A stretch of 64,000 nt of DNA from Orbus hercynius (GTDB taxonomy: Bacteria; Pseudomonadota; Gammaproteobacteria; Enterobacterales; Orbaceae), in assembly GCF_003634275.1 (NCBI RefSeq), contig NZ_RBWY01000001.1, positions 927,955 through 991,954 of the forward strand. The letters run 5' to 3'. The translations under genes were made by a program, and so were the position numbers. Under the pieces are notes generated by a model. The model made no database searches. It was not told where the DNA came from and was given only the letters and a program-made list of their open reading frames with translations. Below are positions 46,676-56,183 of the stretch, one piece after another; the first letter of the stretch is position 1, and each line of letters begins with the position of its first letter.

Positions 46676-48505
46676 CTAATGACGAGTAATAAATTGTTCG
46701 ATTACATCAAGAAATAATTCACCATACTTTTCTAATTTTATTTTACCTACACCAGTGATACCAAGCAATTCTCGCTTATTTTCTGGCTGAACTTGCACCA
46801 TTTCAAGCAACGATTCATCACTAAAAATAATATATGGCGCTACATCATCCATTTCTGCAATCTCTTTTCTCAAACGCTTGAGATCATTAAATAATTTTCG
46901 TTCCTCATACGATAAAATCGTCGATTGGCTAATCGCTCTAGCATATCGATTTTGCCGACTTTTTTTCACGAGCTCTAAACGCGGTTTCACCAGTGATAGT
47001 GGGATTTCGCCGCGCAATACAGCCCGAGCTTCTTCAGCAAGATAAAGGGTTGAAAAGGTCGTCGAAAAATTTTGCTTTAAATAGCCTAAATGGATCAATT
47101 GACGAATCAGACTTATCCAGTAATCCGATGATTGTTCTTTACCAATGCCGTAAACCGACAATTTATCGTGGCCATTTTCTTTAATTAGTGCTCGCTGCGA
47201 TCCGCGCAATACATCAACAACATATTGTGTGCCATAACGCTGATCAACGCGATAAACACACGATAAGATTTTTTGTGCATCAAGCAAGCCATCATACTGC
47301 TCTAATGGATATAAACAAATATCGCAGTTATTACACTTTTCATGACGATGCTCACCAAAATAATTAAGTAATACGATACGCCGGCAGGTTTGCGATTGGG
47401 TAAAAGCGATCATTTCATTGAGTTTATGCAGCTCAATCGACTTATGAAATCCAGCCTCTTTTTCATCAATGACTTTTTGATACCAATTAAAATCACTGGA
47501 ATTGGACAATAATAATGCTTCAGCCGGTAAGCTATCTCGCCCAGCTCGGCCGGTTTCTTGATAATATGCTTCAATGGTTCTTGGCACGTTGGCATGTATC
47601 ACAAACCGCACATTAGGTTTGTTAATGCCCATACCAAATGCTACTGTTGCGACCATAATTGGCACATCATCTTTTAAAAATCGCTCTTGGGCATTAGCTC
47701 GCTCTTGAGCTGATAAACCAGCGTGATAGGCGACCACTGAATATCCTCTCTGAGTCAAACGCAGCGCCATATCATCCACTTTAGCTCGGCTTGAACAATA
47801 AATAATGCCACAATTACCGGTTTGATTACGTAAAAAAGAGGATATTTGCTCCAAAGGATTAAAGCGTTCCACGACAGTATAGCGAATATTGGGACGATCG
47901 AAGCTGCTTAGATAGGTTTGTGGCTGAGTTAAATTTAGCCGCTCAATAATATCTTGCCGCGTCATTTCATCTGCTGTTGCTGTTAATGCAATAATGGCAA
48001 TGGTTGGAAATCGAGCTTTAAGCTGACCAATTTGTAAATATTCCGGCCGAAAATCATGACCCCACTGTGAAATGCAGTGCGCTTCATCAATCGCAATTAA
48101 GGCGGGCGGAATAGCGTCAATCATCGCGGAAAAAGCACCGGTTGCCAAGCGTTCAGGTGCAATGTATAACAGTTTAATTTCACCTTGTTTATACTGCTTC
48201 ATCACCATTTGCTGCTCTTGTGGTGATTGTGAACCATTTAAGCACGCTGCTTTTATGCCATAAGCGAGCAACTGATCAACTTGATCCTTCATTAACGCAA
48301 TGAGTGGGGAGATGACAAGGGTCGTGCCCGCTAGCAATAAAGCGGGAATTTGGTAACAGAGTGACTTCCCCCCTCCGGTTGGAATAATCACCAAATTGTC
48401 GTGGCCTGCCATCACCGATTCAATGATTTGCTGCTGCTGATTACGAAAGATTTTATAACCAAAAATTTGATGAAGCGCTTCGCTTGCCTGTTGTGCTATT
48501 GACAT
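46676..48505 (-). CDS. recQ: ATP-dependent DNA helicase RecQ
   Basis: A 609-residue 3'-5' helicase (E. coli RecQ is 609). TGGGKSLCYQ is Walker A near residue 50, AIDEAHCISQWGHDFRPEY the DEAH box, and CRRIVLLNYFGEHRHEKCNNCDIC holds the zinc cysteines. The RQC winged helix and the HRDC domain (about residues 520-605) follow. The ATG at 48505 gives the expected MSIAQQASEALHQIFGYK start; the frame is open further upstream. No LexA box is visible before it. Confidence 0.95.
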   Translation of the reverse strand: MSIAQQASEALHQIFGYKIFRNQQQQIIESVMAGHDNLVIIPTGGGKSLCYQIPALLLAGTTLVISPLIALMKDQVDQLLAYGIKAACLNGSQSPQEQQMVMKQYKQGEIKLLYIAPERLATGAFSAMIDAIPPALIAIDEAHCISQWGHDFRPEYLQIGQLKARFPTIAIIALTATADEMTRQDIIERLNLTQPQTYLSSFDRPNIRYTVVERFNPLEQISSFLRNQTGNCGIIYCSSRAKVDDMALRLTQRGYSVVAYHAGLSAQERANAQERFLKDDVPIMVATVAFGMGINKPNVRFVIHANVPRTIEAYYQETGRAGRDSLPAEALLLSNSSDFNWYQKVIDEKEAGFHKSIELHKLNEMIAFTQSQTCRRIVLLNYFGEHRHEKCNNCDICLYPLEQYDGLLDAQKILSCVYRVDQRYGTQYVVDVLRGSQRALIKENGHDKLSVYGIGKEQSSDYWISLIRQLIHLGYLKQNFSTTFSTLYLAEEARAVLRGEIPLSLVKPRLELVKKSRQNRYARAISQSTILSYEERKLFNDLKRLRKEIAEMDDVAPYIIFSDESLLEMVQVQPENKRELLGITGVGKIKLEKYGELFLDVIEQFITRH

Positions 48506-48731
48506 AATGGGTTTAATGATACTTTTTGTTGCAATAAGTTTGACACAATAATTAGCAGGCTGTGATATGGCTATTGGGTGCAACGTCAATTGGCACCACG
48601 CTATTTTATTTTTTGTAGAGATAAAACACAGGCTAACAAATTCGCTTTTACTGGCGATTAGTATACCTAAATTAGGCCAAATAAACTATATAAACCTTGT
48701 CACTGTGTAACAAAAATGGTGCAATTAGAAT

Positions 48732-48768
48732 GTGTAGTCATAATCGAATCATTCGACTATGACTACAC
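48732..48768. repeat. 37-base near-perfect palindrome after the ATP-grasp gene
   Basis: The 18-base arms 48732-48749 and 48751-48768 are inverted copies with one mismatch and a single central base. It begins about 8 bases beyond the ATP-grasp stop. No T run follows on the minus strand. It may be a terminator-like hairpin or a protein-binding site. Confidence 0.5.
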
Positions 48769-48775
48769 CAACGGA

Positions 48776-49753
48776 TTAGTTGAAAACCGAAAAATGCTTC
48801 ATTGAAAAGGCAATTCGCTCTTCAACGGTCTCTTTTTTATTGAGTCGTTTTAAATTAGCAATATGCGCTTCAACTATACTGGCACGTTTATGTAATCCAA
48901 CATCATTGGCAATTTGAATATTGAGTCCCGGCCTTGCATTGAGCTCTAAAATTAACGGCCCTTTACTTTCATCGAGCACCAAATCCACACCAATATACCC
49001 TAAGTCGACTAATTCATAACAGCTGGTCGCTAAATGAATAAATTTATCCCATAGCGGTAATTGAATATTATTAACATGATTATCAGTATCAGGATGTCGG
49101 TTGATTTGTTCGTTGAACCAAGAACCATTTAAGGTGATGCCCGTTGCCAAGTCGACGCCAACGCCAATTGCTCCTTGGTGCAAGTTTGCTTTACCATTAG
49201 ATTGACGTGTCGGTAATCTCAACATTGCCATGATCGGATATCCCATCAGCACAATCACGCGCAAATCGGGTACCCCTTCATAGCTGATGCTTTTGAAAAT
49301 CGGATCAGGTTTCACCCGATATTCAATGATCGCCTGATCACGCATGCCACCTAAAGAGTATAGACCGGTAATAATATTGGATAATTGATATTCCAGTTCA
49401 CTATGTGGCAATAATCGACCCGAGACCGTTTTATAACGATCTTTACCATATCGATCAGCAATAACAATAATTCCGTCACCGCCCGAACCTTGAGCAGGTT
49501 TAATGACAAAATCACGGCGATCTTTAATAATCTGACTTAACTGCGAGATATCATGCTCTGTTGTAATAATACCATATAGCTCTGGCACACTAATACCGGC
49601 CTTAATCGCCCGCTCTTTGGTCAGAATTTTGTCATCAACTAATGGGTAATTGCGACGATTATTGTATTTAAGAATATAATCAGCATTACGTTGATTTATC
49701 CCCATCACGCCTTTTTCGTTAAGTTTTTTCCACGTTTTAATTAATGAGATCAT
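48776..49753 (-). CDS. alpha-L-glutamate ligase-like ATP-grasp protein (RimK-related)
   Basis: A 325-residue ATP-grasp protein. GVMGINQRNADYIL, YPLVDDKILTK, FVIKPAQGSGGDGIIVI (nucleotide grip near residue 100), IVLMGYPIMAMLRLPT and LILELNARPGLNIQIAN (metal-binding Asn/Glu near residue 270) are typical of the RimK-related ligase family TIGR02291. ATP-grasp ligases join a carboxylate to an amine, but no substrate is known for this group. It follows the membrane transglutaminase-like gene by 12 bases and the protease gene is upstream, a recurrent three-gene unit. Confidence 0.88.
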   Translation of the reverse strand: MISLIKTWKKLNEKGVMGINQRNADYILKYNNRRNYPLVDDKILTKERAIKAGISVPELYGIITTEHDISQLSQIIKDRRDFVIKPAQGSGGDGIIVIADRYGKDRYKTVSGRLLPHSELEYQLSNIITGLYSLGGMRDQAIIEYRVKPDPIFKSISYEGVPDLRVIVLMGYPIMAMLRLPTRQSNGKANLHQGAIGVGVDLATGITLNGSWFNEQINRHPDTDNHVNNIQLPLWDKFIHLATSCYELVDLGYIGVDLVLDESKGPLILELNARPGLNIQIANDVGLHKRASIVEAHIANLKRLNKKETVEERIAFSMKHFSVFN

Positions 49754-49765
49754 AATTGTTACTCA

Positions 49766-51334
49766 CTATTTCAACAATGCTTTGAAACGCAACAGTTCAA
49801 GCAATCGGTAGCCGCGATAACGCCCCATCGCCAACATAAATGCCACCAAAATCAACAAAATTGCCGGGAAAGTAAATACAAGATAAATCAATGGCTGATA
49901 TCCCATTACTGTATAGGCAATTGAAGCCGTAATTAACGTACCAATTGCGACTTTTAAGGCAAAATTAGCGCCACGCTCTTCCCAGGTAATCGATAAGCGT
50001 TCAATCGTCATCGTTAAAATTACCATTGGGAACAAGGAAATCGATAACCCTTTCTCAAATCCTAACTTGTGACTAAATAATCCGACAAAGATGATCAGCA
50101 TCACAACAAATGTTAATACAATCGATAATCTTGGCAGCATCTGCAATTTTAAATGCTCTAAATAAGAACGGACTAATAAACCAAAAAAAACAATAATAGA
50201 GAAGAATATGATACCAAATGATAGACCCGTTTCCCTAAAGGCTAAGGCCACTAACACCGGCGTGAATGTCCCTAACGTATTAATACCAATGACATTACGT
50301 AATAACAGAATAATCAGAACGCCAAATGGAATCATTAGCATTATTTGGTAGGCTAATTGTGTTGAAATCGGCAGCGTATAGAATGAATATTCGGTTAAAT
50401 TACTACCTTCTGCCGTTAGTTTAGCTAAATTAATGGCGGTCAGTTCGCTTTTATCCAGACTAAAGTTAACGCGTGCTTTTGAACCATTTTCAACGCTCAC
50501 AATATCTCGACTACCAATCCACCATACAACTTGATCATCAGGTAACCCTACACTACCATTCAATGGATTGAAATAATACCAATTGCCATTGCTACCATTT
50601 GTACTACTATCTCTATTATCAATCGTTTTATTCGGTTCAATGTAGCTGCGAATCCAGAGCATCATATTTTGGTTAGTCGATTTACTCAGCTGCAAAGTAT
50701 GTGCTTGTTGGATTGGAATATACGCTTGTGATAAAATTAGCTCAATTGCTTTTACTTTATTTTCTACTGAATTATTGTTGTTTAGCAGTAACTGTGCATC
50801 GCTATTATTAGGATCGTTAATTATGTTAATGGTTGTGGTAATAAATGTTGATACATTCGCTGATTTACTGCGGATCTCTTTAACTAAGCGATCAACGGCT
50901 TCTTTTTCTGGGCCAGCCACTTCAATTTGTGAACGCCATACTTCACCTTTGGCACTATTTTCGATTTCATCAGAAAAACGTTTGGTCAAATTTAATCGAT
51001 AAAACAGTGTTTGTTGACCTGATACCGATCGAGCTGACCAAGTGACTAAGCGATTATAGGGCTGAACAGTGATATTTTGCCCGTAGCCACTTGCTAAAAA
51101 CAACTCATTTGAAATCGCATAATCACCACCTTTTGGTGGGATATAAAATTCAATATTAACGGGTTTAGTGCCCTTAACTTCAAAATTAATTTTCGCATCA
51201 ATCGTCCATAAATTATCCACTTCACTTTCCGTTAACGGCGTTTTTAGAACAAATATTTGATAACTAATAATTGCAATACCTAGTGCAAGGAATATTGCAA
51301 TCATGATTTTTAGATGCAATGTCAAAGAACGCAT
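49766..51334 (-). CDS. inactive transglutaminase-like protein fused to seven TM helices
   Basis: A 522-residue protein: an N-terminal membrane anchor (about residues 10-30), a periplasmic domain of about 300 residues related to transglutaminases but without a recognisable Cys-His-Asp triad, then about seven membrane helices (about residues 328-505) starting LAYQIMLMIPFGVLIILLL. The families UUP1 and 7TM-transglutaminase always occur together in this arrangement in proteobacteria. It is the middle gene between the retropepsin-like protease and the ATP-grasp ligase. A membrane platform for the other two is an inference. Confidence 0.88.
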   Translation of the reverse strand: MRSLTLHLKIMIAIFLALGIAIISYQIFVLKTPLTESEVDNLWTIDAKINFEVKGTKPVNIEFYIPPKGGDYAISNELFLASGYGQNITVQPYNRLVTWSARSVSGQQTLFYRLNLTKRFSDEIENSAKGEVWRSQIEVAGPEKEAVDRLVKEIRSKSANVSTFITTTINIINDPNNSDAQLLLNNNNSVENKVKAIELILSQAYIPIQQAHTLQLSKSTNQNMMLWIRSYIEPNKTIDNRDSSTNGSNGNWYYFNPLNGSVGLPDDQVVWWIGSRDIVSVENGSKARVNFSLDKSELTAINLAKLTAEGSNLTEYSFYTLPISTQLAYQIMLMIPFGVLIILLLRNVIGINTLGTFTPVLVALAFRETGLSFGIIFFSIIVFFGLLVRSYLEHLKLQMLPRLSIVLTFVVMLIIFVGLFSHKLGFEKGLSISLFPMVILTMTIERLSITWEERGANFALKVAIGTLITASIAYTVMGYQPLIYLVFTFPAILLILVAFMLAMGRYRGYRLLELLRFKALLK

Positions 51335-51359
51335 AGTGTGATTTACCTGTTGTTGATAT

Positions 51360-51878
51360 TTAAAGTTTGCATTTTGCTGCTGATTGGAATTTTAAACTTG
51401 GATCGACGATCGCTTGATATTCGACCAGAGCAGAACTTCCGAGTAACAGCGGGTAATTAAAGCGTGAACGGTCAGTCAAATTAACTTCAGTTGGGTAAAT
51501 AATACCATTAAAACAGATATCTAGCATCACAACGGGGCGCCTAGAATGCAGATTATTTTCGCTTTCAACGACATCATCATTGCGTGTTTTAATTTTACTA
51601 TGCCTAATCACTTCTTTTTCCATTACCGGTAAGTCTAAGGCTTTGACTTGCGGCTTAAATCTGACCCACTCCCGACCATTTTTCTTGAAAAAATGAATGT
51701 CAGTGGCCCCTAACGATGAGGTTAATGCCCCTGTATCTAATTTGGCTTTCACCTCAAGATTATCGATAGCGGGTATTTGAACTAATTCATAAAGACCGTA
51801 GATATTTTTTGCCTGTGCATTTACCATACCAAGTGCCAATAAAAAAAATCCCATAGAAAGAAAAGTACTTAAACGCAT
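51360..51878 (-). CDS. retropepsin-like aspartic protease (DUF785/RimB family), secreted
   Basis: A 172-residue protein with a signal peptide ending near AQA (residue 23) and the family core VKAKLDTGALTSSL, where DTGA is the retropepsin active-site motif, and YPLLLGSSAL, the hydrophobic-hydrophobic-Gly flap partner. It is often annotated as an ATP-dependent zinc protease, but there is no ATPase or zinc motif. It should be periplasmic and dimeric. First gene of the unit; the membrane gene starts 25 bases later. Confidence 0.87.
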   Translation of the reverse strand: MRLSTFLSMGFFLLALGMVNAQAKNIYGLYELVQIPAIDNLEVKAKLDTGALTSSLGATDIHFFKKNGREWVRFKPQVKALDLPVMEKEVIRHSKIKTRNDDVVESENNLHSRRPVVMLDICFNGIIYPTEVNLTDRSRFNYPLLLGSSALVEYQAIVDPSLKFQSAAKCKL

Positions 51879-52035
51879 AACACCATTCCAAAATAAAGTA
51901 ATGAATAATTCGAATATTATCCAGTTGCCAGTTGTATTGGCTAGTTATAAAAATTTTGTACTCGTAATACCCTTAAATATCACGGTAAAAAATCCTGCTA
52001 TAATTTACACCTGTTTTGGCGATCATTCAAAACAA

Positions 52036-54288
52036 TTATAGTAAAGTCAAGTTAGCTAATTTAATGACGAGCCATTTTATGCCTTCATTAACAAAAGCAA
52101 TTTGTACCCGGCGATGTTCACCCTCACCATCTAAATGAATGATCGTACCTTCGCCAAAGCGTTTATGCATCACTTTTCGCCCCAATGTATAACCTTGGTT
52201 TTCAACTTGATGTTTTATAAACGACGCCTTACGCTCCTCAATAAAGGCTTGATCGGGCGCCTCATCGTCGAATTGATACGATTGTTTAGCTTGTGGTTTG
52301 GCGAGATTAGCACCAGCACGATAACTGAGATCTTGCAATAACCCTTCCGGAAGCTCTGACAAAAATCGTGACGGTAAATTGCGTTCTTCTTTACCATACA
52401 AGCGTCGAAGCTCGCTAAGCGTTAACGTTAAATTTTTGCGCGCTCGTGTGATGCCAACGTAAGCTAAGCGCCGTTCTTCTTCGAGTTTATGTTGATCAGT
52501 AATCGAGCGCTGAGCGGGGAACAATCCTTCTTCTAAACCAACAATAAACACGTGTTCAAATTCTAATCCTTTCGCTGAATGCAACGTCATGAGTTGCACA
52601 CTATCGCTCTGCTTTTTAGTCTCTTTGCCTTCCAGTGAAGTATAAGCTAAAAAGGACTCTAATACGCTTAATGTTGAGCTATTTTCAAGATCAATTAACT
52701 CGTTTGATGGGTTTTCTTTGGTATAAGTTTGGTGAAATTGCTGCGCTGCGCTCACCAATTCATCTAAATTCTCAAGGCGAGACTGCCCTTTAATGCCAGC
52801 TTCTTGTTCATACATTTCATAGATACCGGAAACTTTAATAATCCGCTCAAGCTGCTGATAAAATGGTAGGGTATCAACCTCTTGGTGGATAGACTCAATT
52901 AATTCGATAAATCGCGCTAACCCCGAGCACTGCCTTGCCGCCATCGCTTTGGTATTAATCACTTGCCTAGTCGCTTGCCACATAGAAATGTGCTCTGTAC
53001 GAGCAAATTGACGAATTTTACTCAGTGTAACCTCACCAATCCCGCGGGTTGGTGTATTGATAATTAACTCAAAAGCATTATCATTATTACTATCGTGTAA
53101 TAAGCGTAAATAGGCCAAAGCAAGTTTAACCTCTTGCCGTTCATAGAAACGAATCGAGCCATAGATTTGATAAGGAATCGCCGATTGAAGTAAGGTGTCT
53201 TCTAATAACCGCGATTGTACATTATTACGATATAAAATCGCACAATCGCGATAATTATTGCCTTCTTCATGCAATTTTTTAATTTTACCAATGACAAAAC
53301 GCGCTTCATCAATATCATTAAACGCCACATAAACCGCAATTTGCTCACCTTGATCACTCTCGGTCCACAGGTTTTTACCCAATCGCTGCTGATTGTGAGT
53401 AATGAGTTTATTGGCTACTGCCAAAATATTACCGGTCGAACGATAATTTTGTTCTAAGCGAATAATTTCAGTATCAGGATGATCATTAATAAACAGCTGT
53501 AAATTATCCGCATTAGCACCGCGCCAGCTATAAATTGACTGATCATCATCACCAACAATCATAATATTAGCGCTTTGACCGGCTAGCAGTTTAACCAATT
53601 CATATTGAATGTAGTTTGTGTCTTGAAACTCATCGACTAAAATATTCGTAAATCGTTGATGGCAATAGTCTAACACCTCAGTATCGCGAGCAAGTAACTC
53701 ATAAGTTCTTAAAATAATCTCAGAGAAATCCACATAACCAACCCGGTCACAAATGGCTTGATAATCAGTATAAATTTTCTGCCACATGATTGATTTGGGA
53801 TCGGTGAGCGCAATATCTTTTGCTCTTAATCCATTTTCTTTTTGTGTGGAAATAAAAGCGGCACACTCTTTAGATGACCACTGTTTTTCATCAATTTTAC
53901 GCTCTTTAAAAATCCGTTTGATCAACCGATTTTGATCATCGCTATCAATTAACTGGAAATTCGTCGGTAGCCCAGCCTGCTTGGCAAAAATACGCAGCAA
54001 ACGATGTGCTAAGCCGTGAAATGTGCCAACCCACATACCATTTAAATACGCTTCACCGATCAATGATTCAATTCGCTCCTGCATTTCTGCCGCGGCTTTA
54101 TTGGTAAATGTCACTGCAAAAATTGAATTAGCCGCATAGCGTTTTTCTAAGCATAACCAAGCAATACGGTGCACCAGTACGCGAGTTTTACCGCTGCCAG
54201 CCCCTGCTAACACAAGAGTATGCTGACTATCCGTCATCACGGCGTTTTGTTGTTCTTGATTGAGTGTTGCTAATAAAGATTGTTTCAT
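52036..54288 (-). CDS. uvrD: DNA helicase II
   Basis: A 750-residue superfamily-1 helicase. LVLAGAGSGKTRVLVHRIAWL is Walker A with motif I, FTNKAAAEM motif Ia, DEFQDTN motif II, GDDDQSIYSWRGA motif III and LEQNYRST motif IV. VQLMTLHSAKGLEF and EERRLAYVGITRA follow. The C-terminal Tudor-like tail KVMHKRFGEGTIIHLDG marks UvrD rather than Rep. The ATG at 54288 gives the usual start; a LexA box lies 58 bases upstream. It follows yigB, the conserved order. Confidence 0.95.
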   Translation of the reverse strand: MKQSLLATLNQEQQNAVMTDSQHTLVLAGAGSGKTRVLVHRIAWLCLEKRYAANSIFAVTFTNKAAAEMQERIESLIGEAYLNGMWVGTFHGLAHRLLRIFAKQAGLPTNFQLIDSDDQNRLIKRIFKERKIDEKQWSSKECAAFISTQKENGLRAKDIALTDPKSIMWQKIYTDYQAICDRVGYVDFSEIILRTYELLARDTEVLDYCHQRFTNILVDEFQDTNYIQYELVKLLAGQSANIMIVGDDDQSIYSWRGANADNLQLFINDHPDTEIIRLEQNYRSTGNILAVANKLITHNQQRLGKNLWTESDQGEQIAVYVAFNDIDEARFVIGKIKKLHEEGNNYRDCAILYRNNVQSRLLEDTLLQSAIPYQIYGSIRFYERQEVKLALAYLRLLHDSNNDNAFELIINTPTRGIGEVTLSKIRQFARTEHISMWQATRQVINTKAMAARQCSGLARFIELIESIHQEVDTLPFYQQLERIIKVSGIYEMYEQEAGIKGQSRLENLDELVSAAQQFHQTYTKENPSNELIDLENSSTLSVLESFLAYTSLEGKETKKQSDSVQLMTLHSAKGLEFEHVFIVGLEEGLFPAQRSITDQHKLEEERRLAYVGITRARKNLTLTLSELRRLYGKEERNLPSRFLSELPEGLLQDLSYRAGANLAKPQAKQSYQFDDEAPDQAFIEERKASFIKHQVENQGYTLGRKVMHKRFGEGTIIHLDGEGEHRRVQIAFVNEGIKWLVIKLANLTLL

Positions 54289-54345
54289 AGTGTTCACATT
54301 AATGATGATAGGCATCTTAGTAATTAAAGCAATCACCTTTAATTA

Positions 54346-54361
54346 CTGTGTTTTTATACAG
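54346..54361 (-). promoter_or_regulatory. LexA (SOS) box upstream of uvrD
   Basis: CTGT-GTTTTTAT-ACAG is a perfect match to the CTGT-N8-ACAG consensus. It lies 58 bases before the uvrD ATG, in the short gap after yigB. uvrD is SOS-regulated in E. coli. Confidence 0.88.
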
Positions 54362-54364
54362 ACA

Positions 54365-55081
54365 TTATAACAAGTTATTTAATTCTGACAATTGATTGAT
54401 TTCGATATGTGGTAATACTCTAGCTTGTGTGTGTTGATAAATATCCACCTTTGCAAGATTGATCCAGCAAGCTTGCATTCCCCCATTAATCGCACCTTGC
54501 ACGTCCGCTTCCAGATGGTCACCAACATGCATAATATTGTCAGCGGCAATACCGAATTTGCTAGTGGCTAATTGGAACATATCCGGATAAGGTTTGGACA
54601 GACCATCTGCGCCACCTCGTAGCGAGAACTGAAAATAAGGAGCCAAACCAATTTTCTCAATATCGGCATTGCCATTAGTAATCACCGCCAATGGGTACTT
54701 TTCAGCTAGCCCAGCAAGCACGTCCAAAGATGCTTTTGGCACCACCACTTTATTGCGCCAGAAAACAAAATGATCCATTGCCTGATCGGTGATTTTTTCA
54801 ACCATCGTACTGTCTTTAATACCATTTAAACGCAATAGCTGGCGAATAGACTCCGCTCGCCATGTAAAAACATCATGATAAATATCGGGCTGCTCGGTTA
54901 ATATCCCCTGCTTGACTTGATTATATTGTGCCAGTTGTACGTTGTTAAGGCCATCAACTTGCGTAATCGCCGCCATCATTTGGTCAACCGCTTGAGCAAG
55001 ATATGGGCCATTGTCATATAAGGTATCATCCAAATCAAAAGTCAACGCTTTAATCGGATTAAGTGATCGATAAACATGCAT
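54365..55081 (-). CDS. yigB: HAD-family phosphatase YigB
   Basis: A 238-residue haloacid-dehalogenase hydrolase. FDLDDTLYDN (nucleophile Asp near residue 17), ITNGNA (motif II), SKPYPDMF and HVGDHLEADV (motif IV) are present. YigB dephosphorylates the riboflavin intermediate 5-amino-6-(5-phosphoribitylamino)uracil and FMN. The ATG follows the xerC stop by 2 bases, and uvrD follows, as in E. coli. Confidence 0.93.
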   Translation of the reverse strand: MHVYRSLNPIKALTFDLDDTLYDNGPYLAQAVDQMMAAITQVDGLNNVQLAQYNQVKQGILTEQPDIYHDVFTWRAESIRQLLRLNGIKDSTMVEKITDQAMDHFVFWRNKVVVPKASLDVLAGLAEKYPLAVITNGNADIEKIGLAPYFQFSLRGGADGLSKPYPDMFQLATSKFGIAADNIMHVGDHLEADVQGAINGGMQACWINLAKVDIYQHTQARVLPHIEINQLSELNNLL

Positions 55082-55083
55082 GA

Positions 55084-56010
55084 TTATTTTCCTCTTTTGG
55101 CACGTGGATGGGCTGAATCATACACCTCAGCCAAATGACTAAAATCTAAATGAGTATAAACTTGAGTTGTGGATAAATCGGCATGGCCAAGCAACTCTTG
55201 CACGGCCCGTAAGTCACCACTTGATTCGAGTAAATGCGTCGCAAAGGAGTGGCGTAATTTGTGCGGATGGATATGCACGTTTAAGCCCTGTTTGACGCCC
55301 CACTGCTCAAAGCGTTTTTGCACATTACGGGGGGAGATCCGTTTGCCTAATTTCGAGATAAATAGCGCATCATCTTGTGGCTCTAAGAATGAACGTAACG
55401 ATAACCAATGGCGTAACCACTTAATCGACTCTCGGCCTAATGGTAATTTGCGTTCTTTACTGCCTTTACCGACTACTCTAACTTCGCCATCAATCAAGTT
55501 TAAGGTTTTGCAATTTAAGCTAACTAATTCAGATAAACGTAGCCCTGAACCATACATTAATTCCAACATAGTACGATCCCGCACCGATAATGGATCGCTG
55601 TATTGAATATCCATGAGCTGATTTATATCATCAACATTAATATTTTTAGGTAAATGACGACCTTGTTTCGGGTTTTGCACGCCTTTAGCCGGATTAGCAC
55701 TGAGGCGTTTTTGGGCAACCATCCAATTAAAGAAGCTACGTAAAGCGGAAAGACGCAGCGCAAGACTACTGGCATTTAATCCTTCGCGTTTACTTCGACC
55801 AATCAATAACCTTACCGCTGAAGTATCAACATTTTGCCAACACGAAATTTCTATAGTCTGGGCGAGTTTAATGAGAACATAAAGTTGACGACGATAATTA
55901 ATTAGAGTATTGAGGCTCAATTGTCTTTCTGATTTTAGGTACAACAAAAACTGCTCAACCGGTTGAGTGAGTAATGGGCTATATTCGGTGTTATCGTTGT
56001 TTTCTAACAA
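55084..56010 (-). CDS. xerC: site-specific tyrosine recombinase XerC
   Basis: A tyrosine recombinase that, with XerD, resolves chromosome dimers at dif. [10 protein letters not shown] (catalytic Arg), [10 protein letters not shown] (Lys), [14 protein letters not shown] (His/Arg), [14 protein letters not shown] (His and the Tyr nucleophile) are all present. The 5' end is uncertain: a TTG at 56010 has AAGG 6 bases upstream and gives 308 residues; a GTG at 56025 would give 313 but has no ribosome site. The order xerC-yigB-uvrD is conserved, but the upstream neighbour is a Sel1 gene instead of DUF484. Confidence 0.94.
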   Translation of the reverse strand: MLENNDNTEYSPLLTQPVEQFLLYLKSERQLSLNTLINYRRQLYVLIKLAQTIEISCWQNVDTSAVRLLIGRSKREGLNASSLALRLSALRSFFNWMVAQKRLSANPAKGVQNPKQGRHLPKNINVDDINQLMDIQYSDPLSVRDRTMLELMYGSGLRLSELVSLNCKTLNLIDGEVRVVGKGSKERKLPLGRESIKWLRHWLSLRSFLEPQDDALFISKLGKRISPRNVQKRFEQWGVKQGLNVHIHPHKLRHSFATHLLESSGDLRAVQELLGHADLSTTQVYTHLDFSHLAEVYDSAHPRAKRGK

Positions 56011-56183
56011 AATGGGCCTTAACACATGTTGTGATTAATCATGTAAGTTGGTGCTCTTCCCTACTTTATCTATCGGCATAAAATAGGTATTGATTGTCGC
56101 ATTATATACCAATTGCGATTTAATTAGAAATCTACCGTGACCATTAGCCAATCCGACCAAGATTGAGCGGCGGTAAATTATTA

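Noticed and set aside
55169-55606. 145-residue plus-strand frame antisense to xerC
   Set aside because: Cys- and Ser-rich composition with no motifs; xerC on the other strand has all catalytic residues, so this is a shadow.
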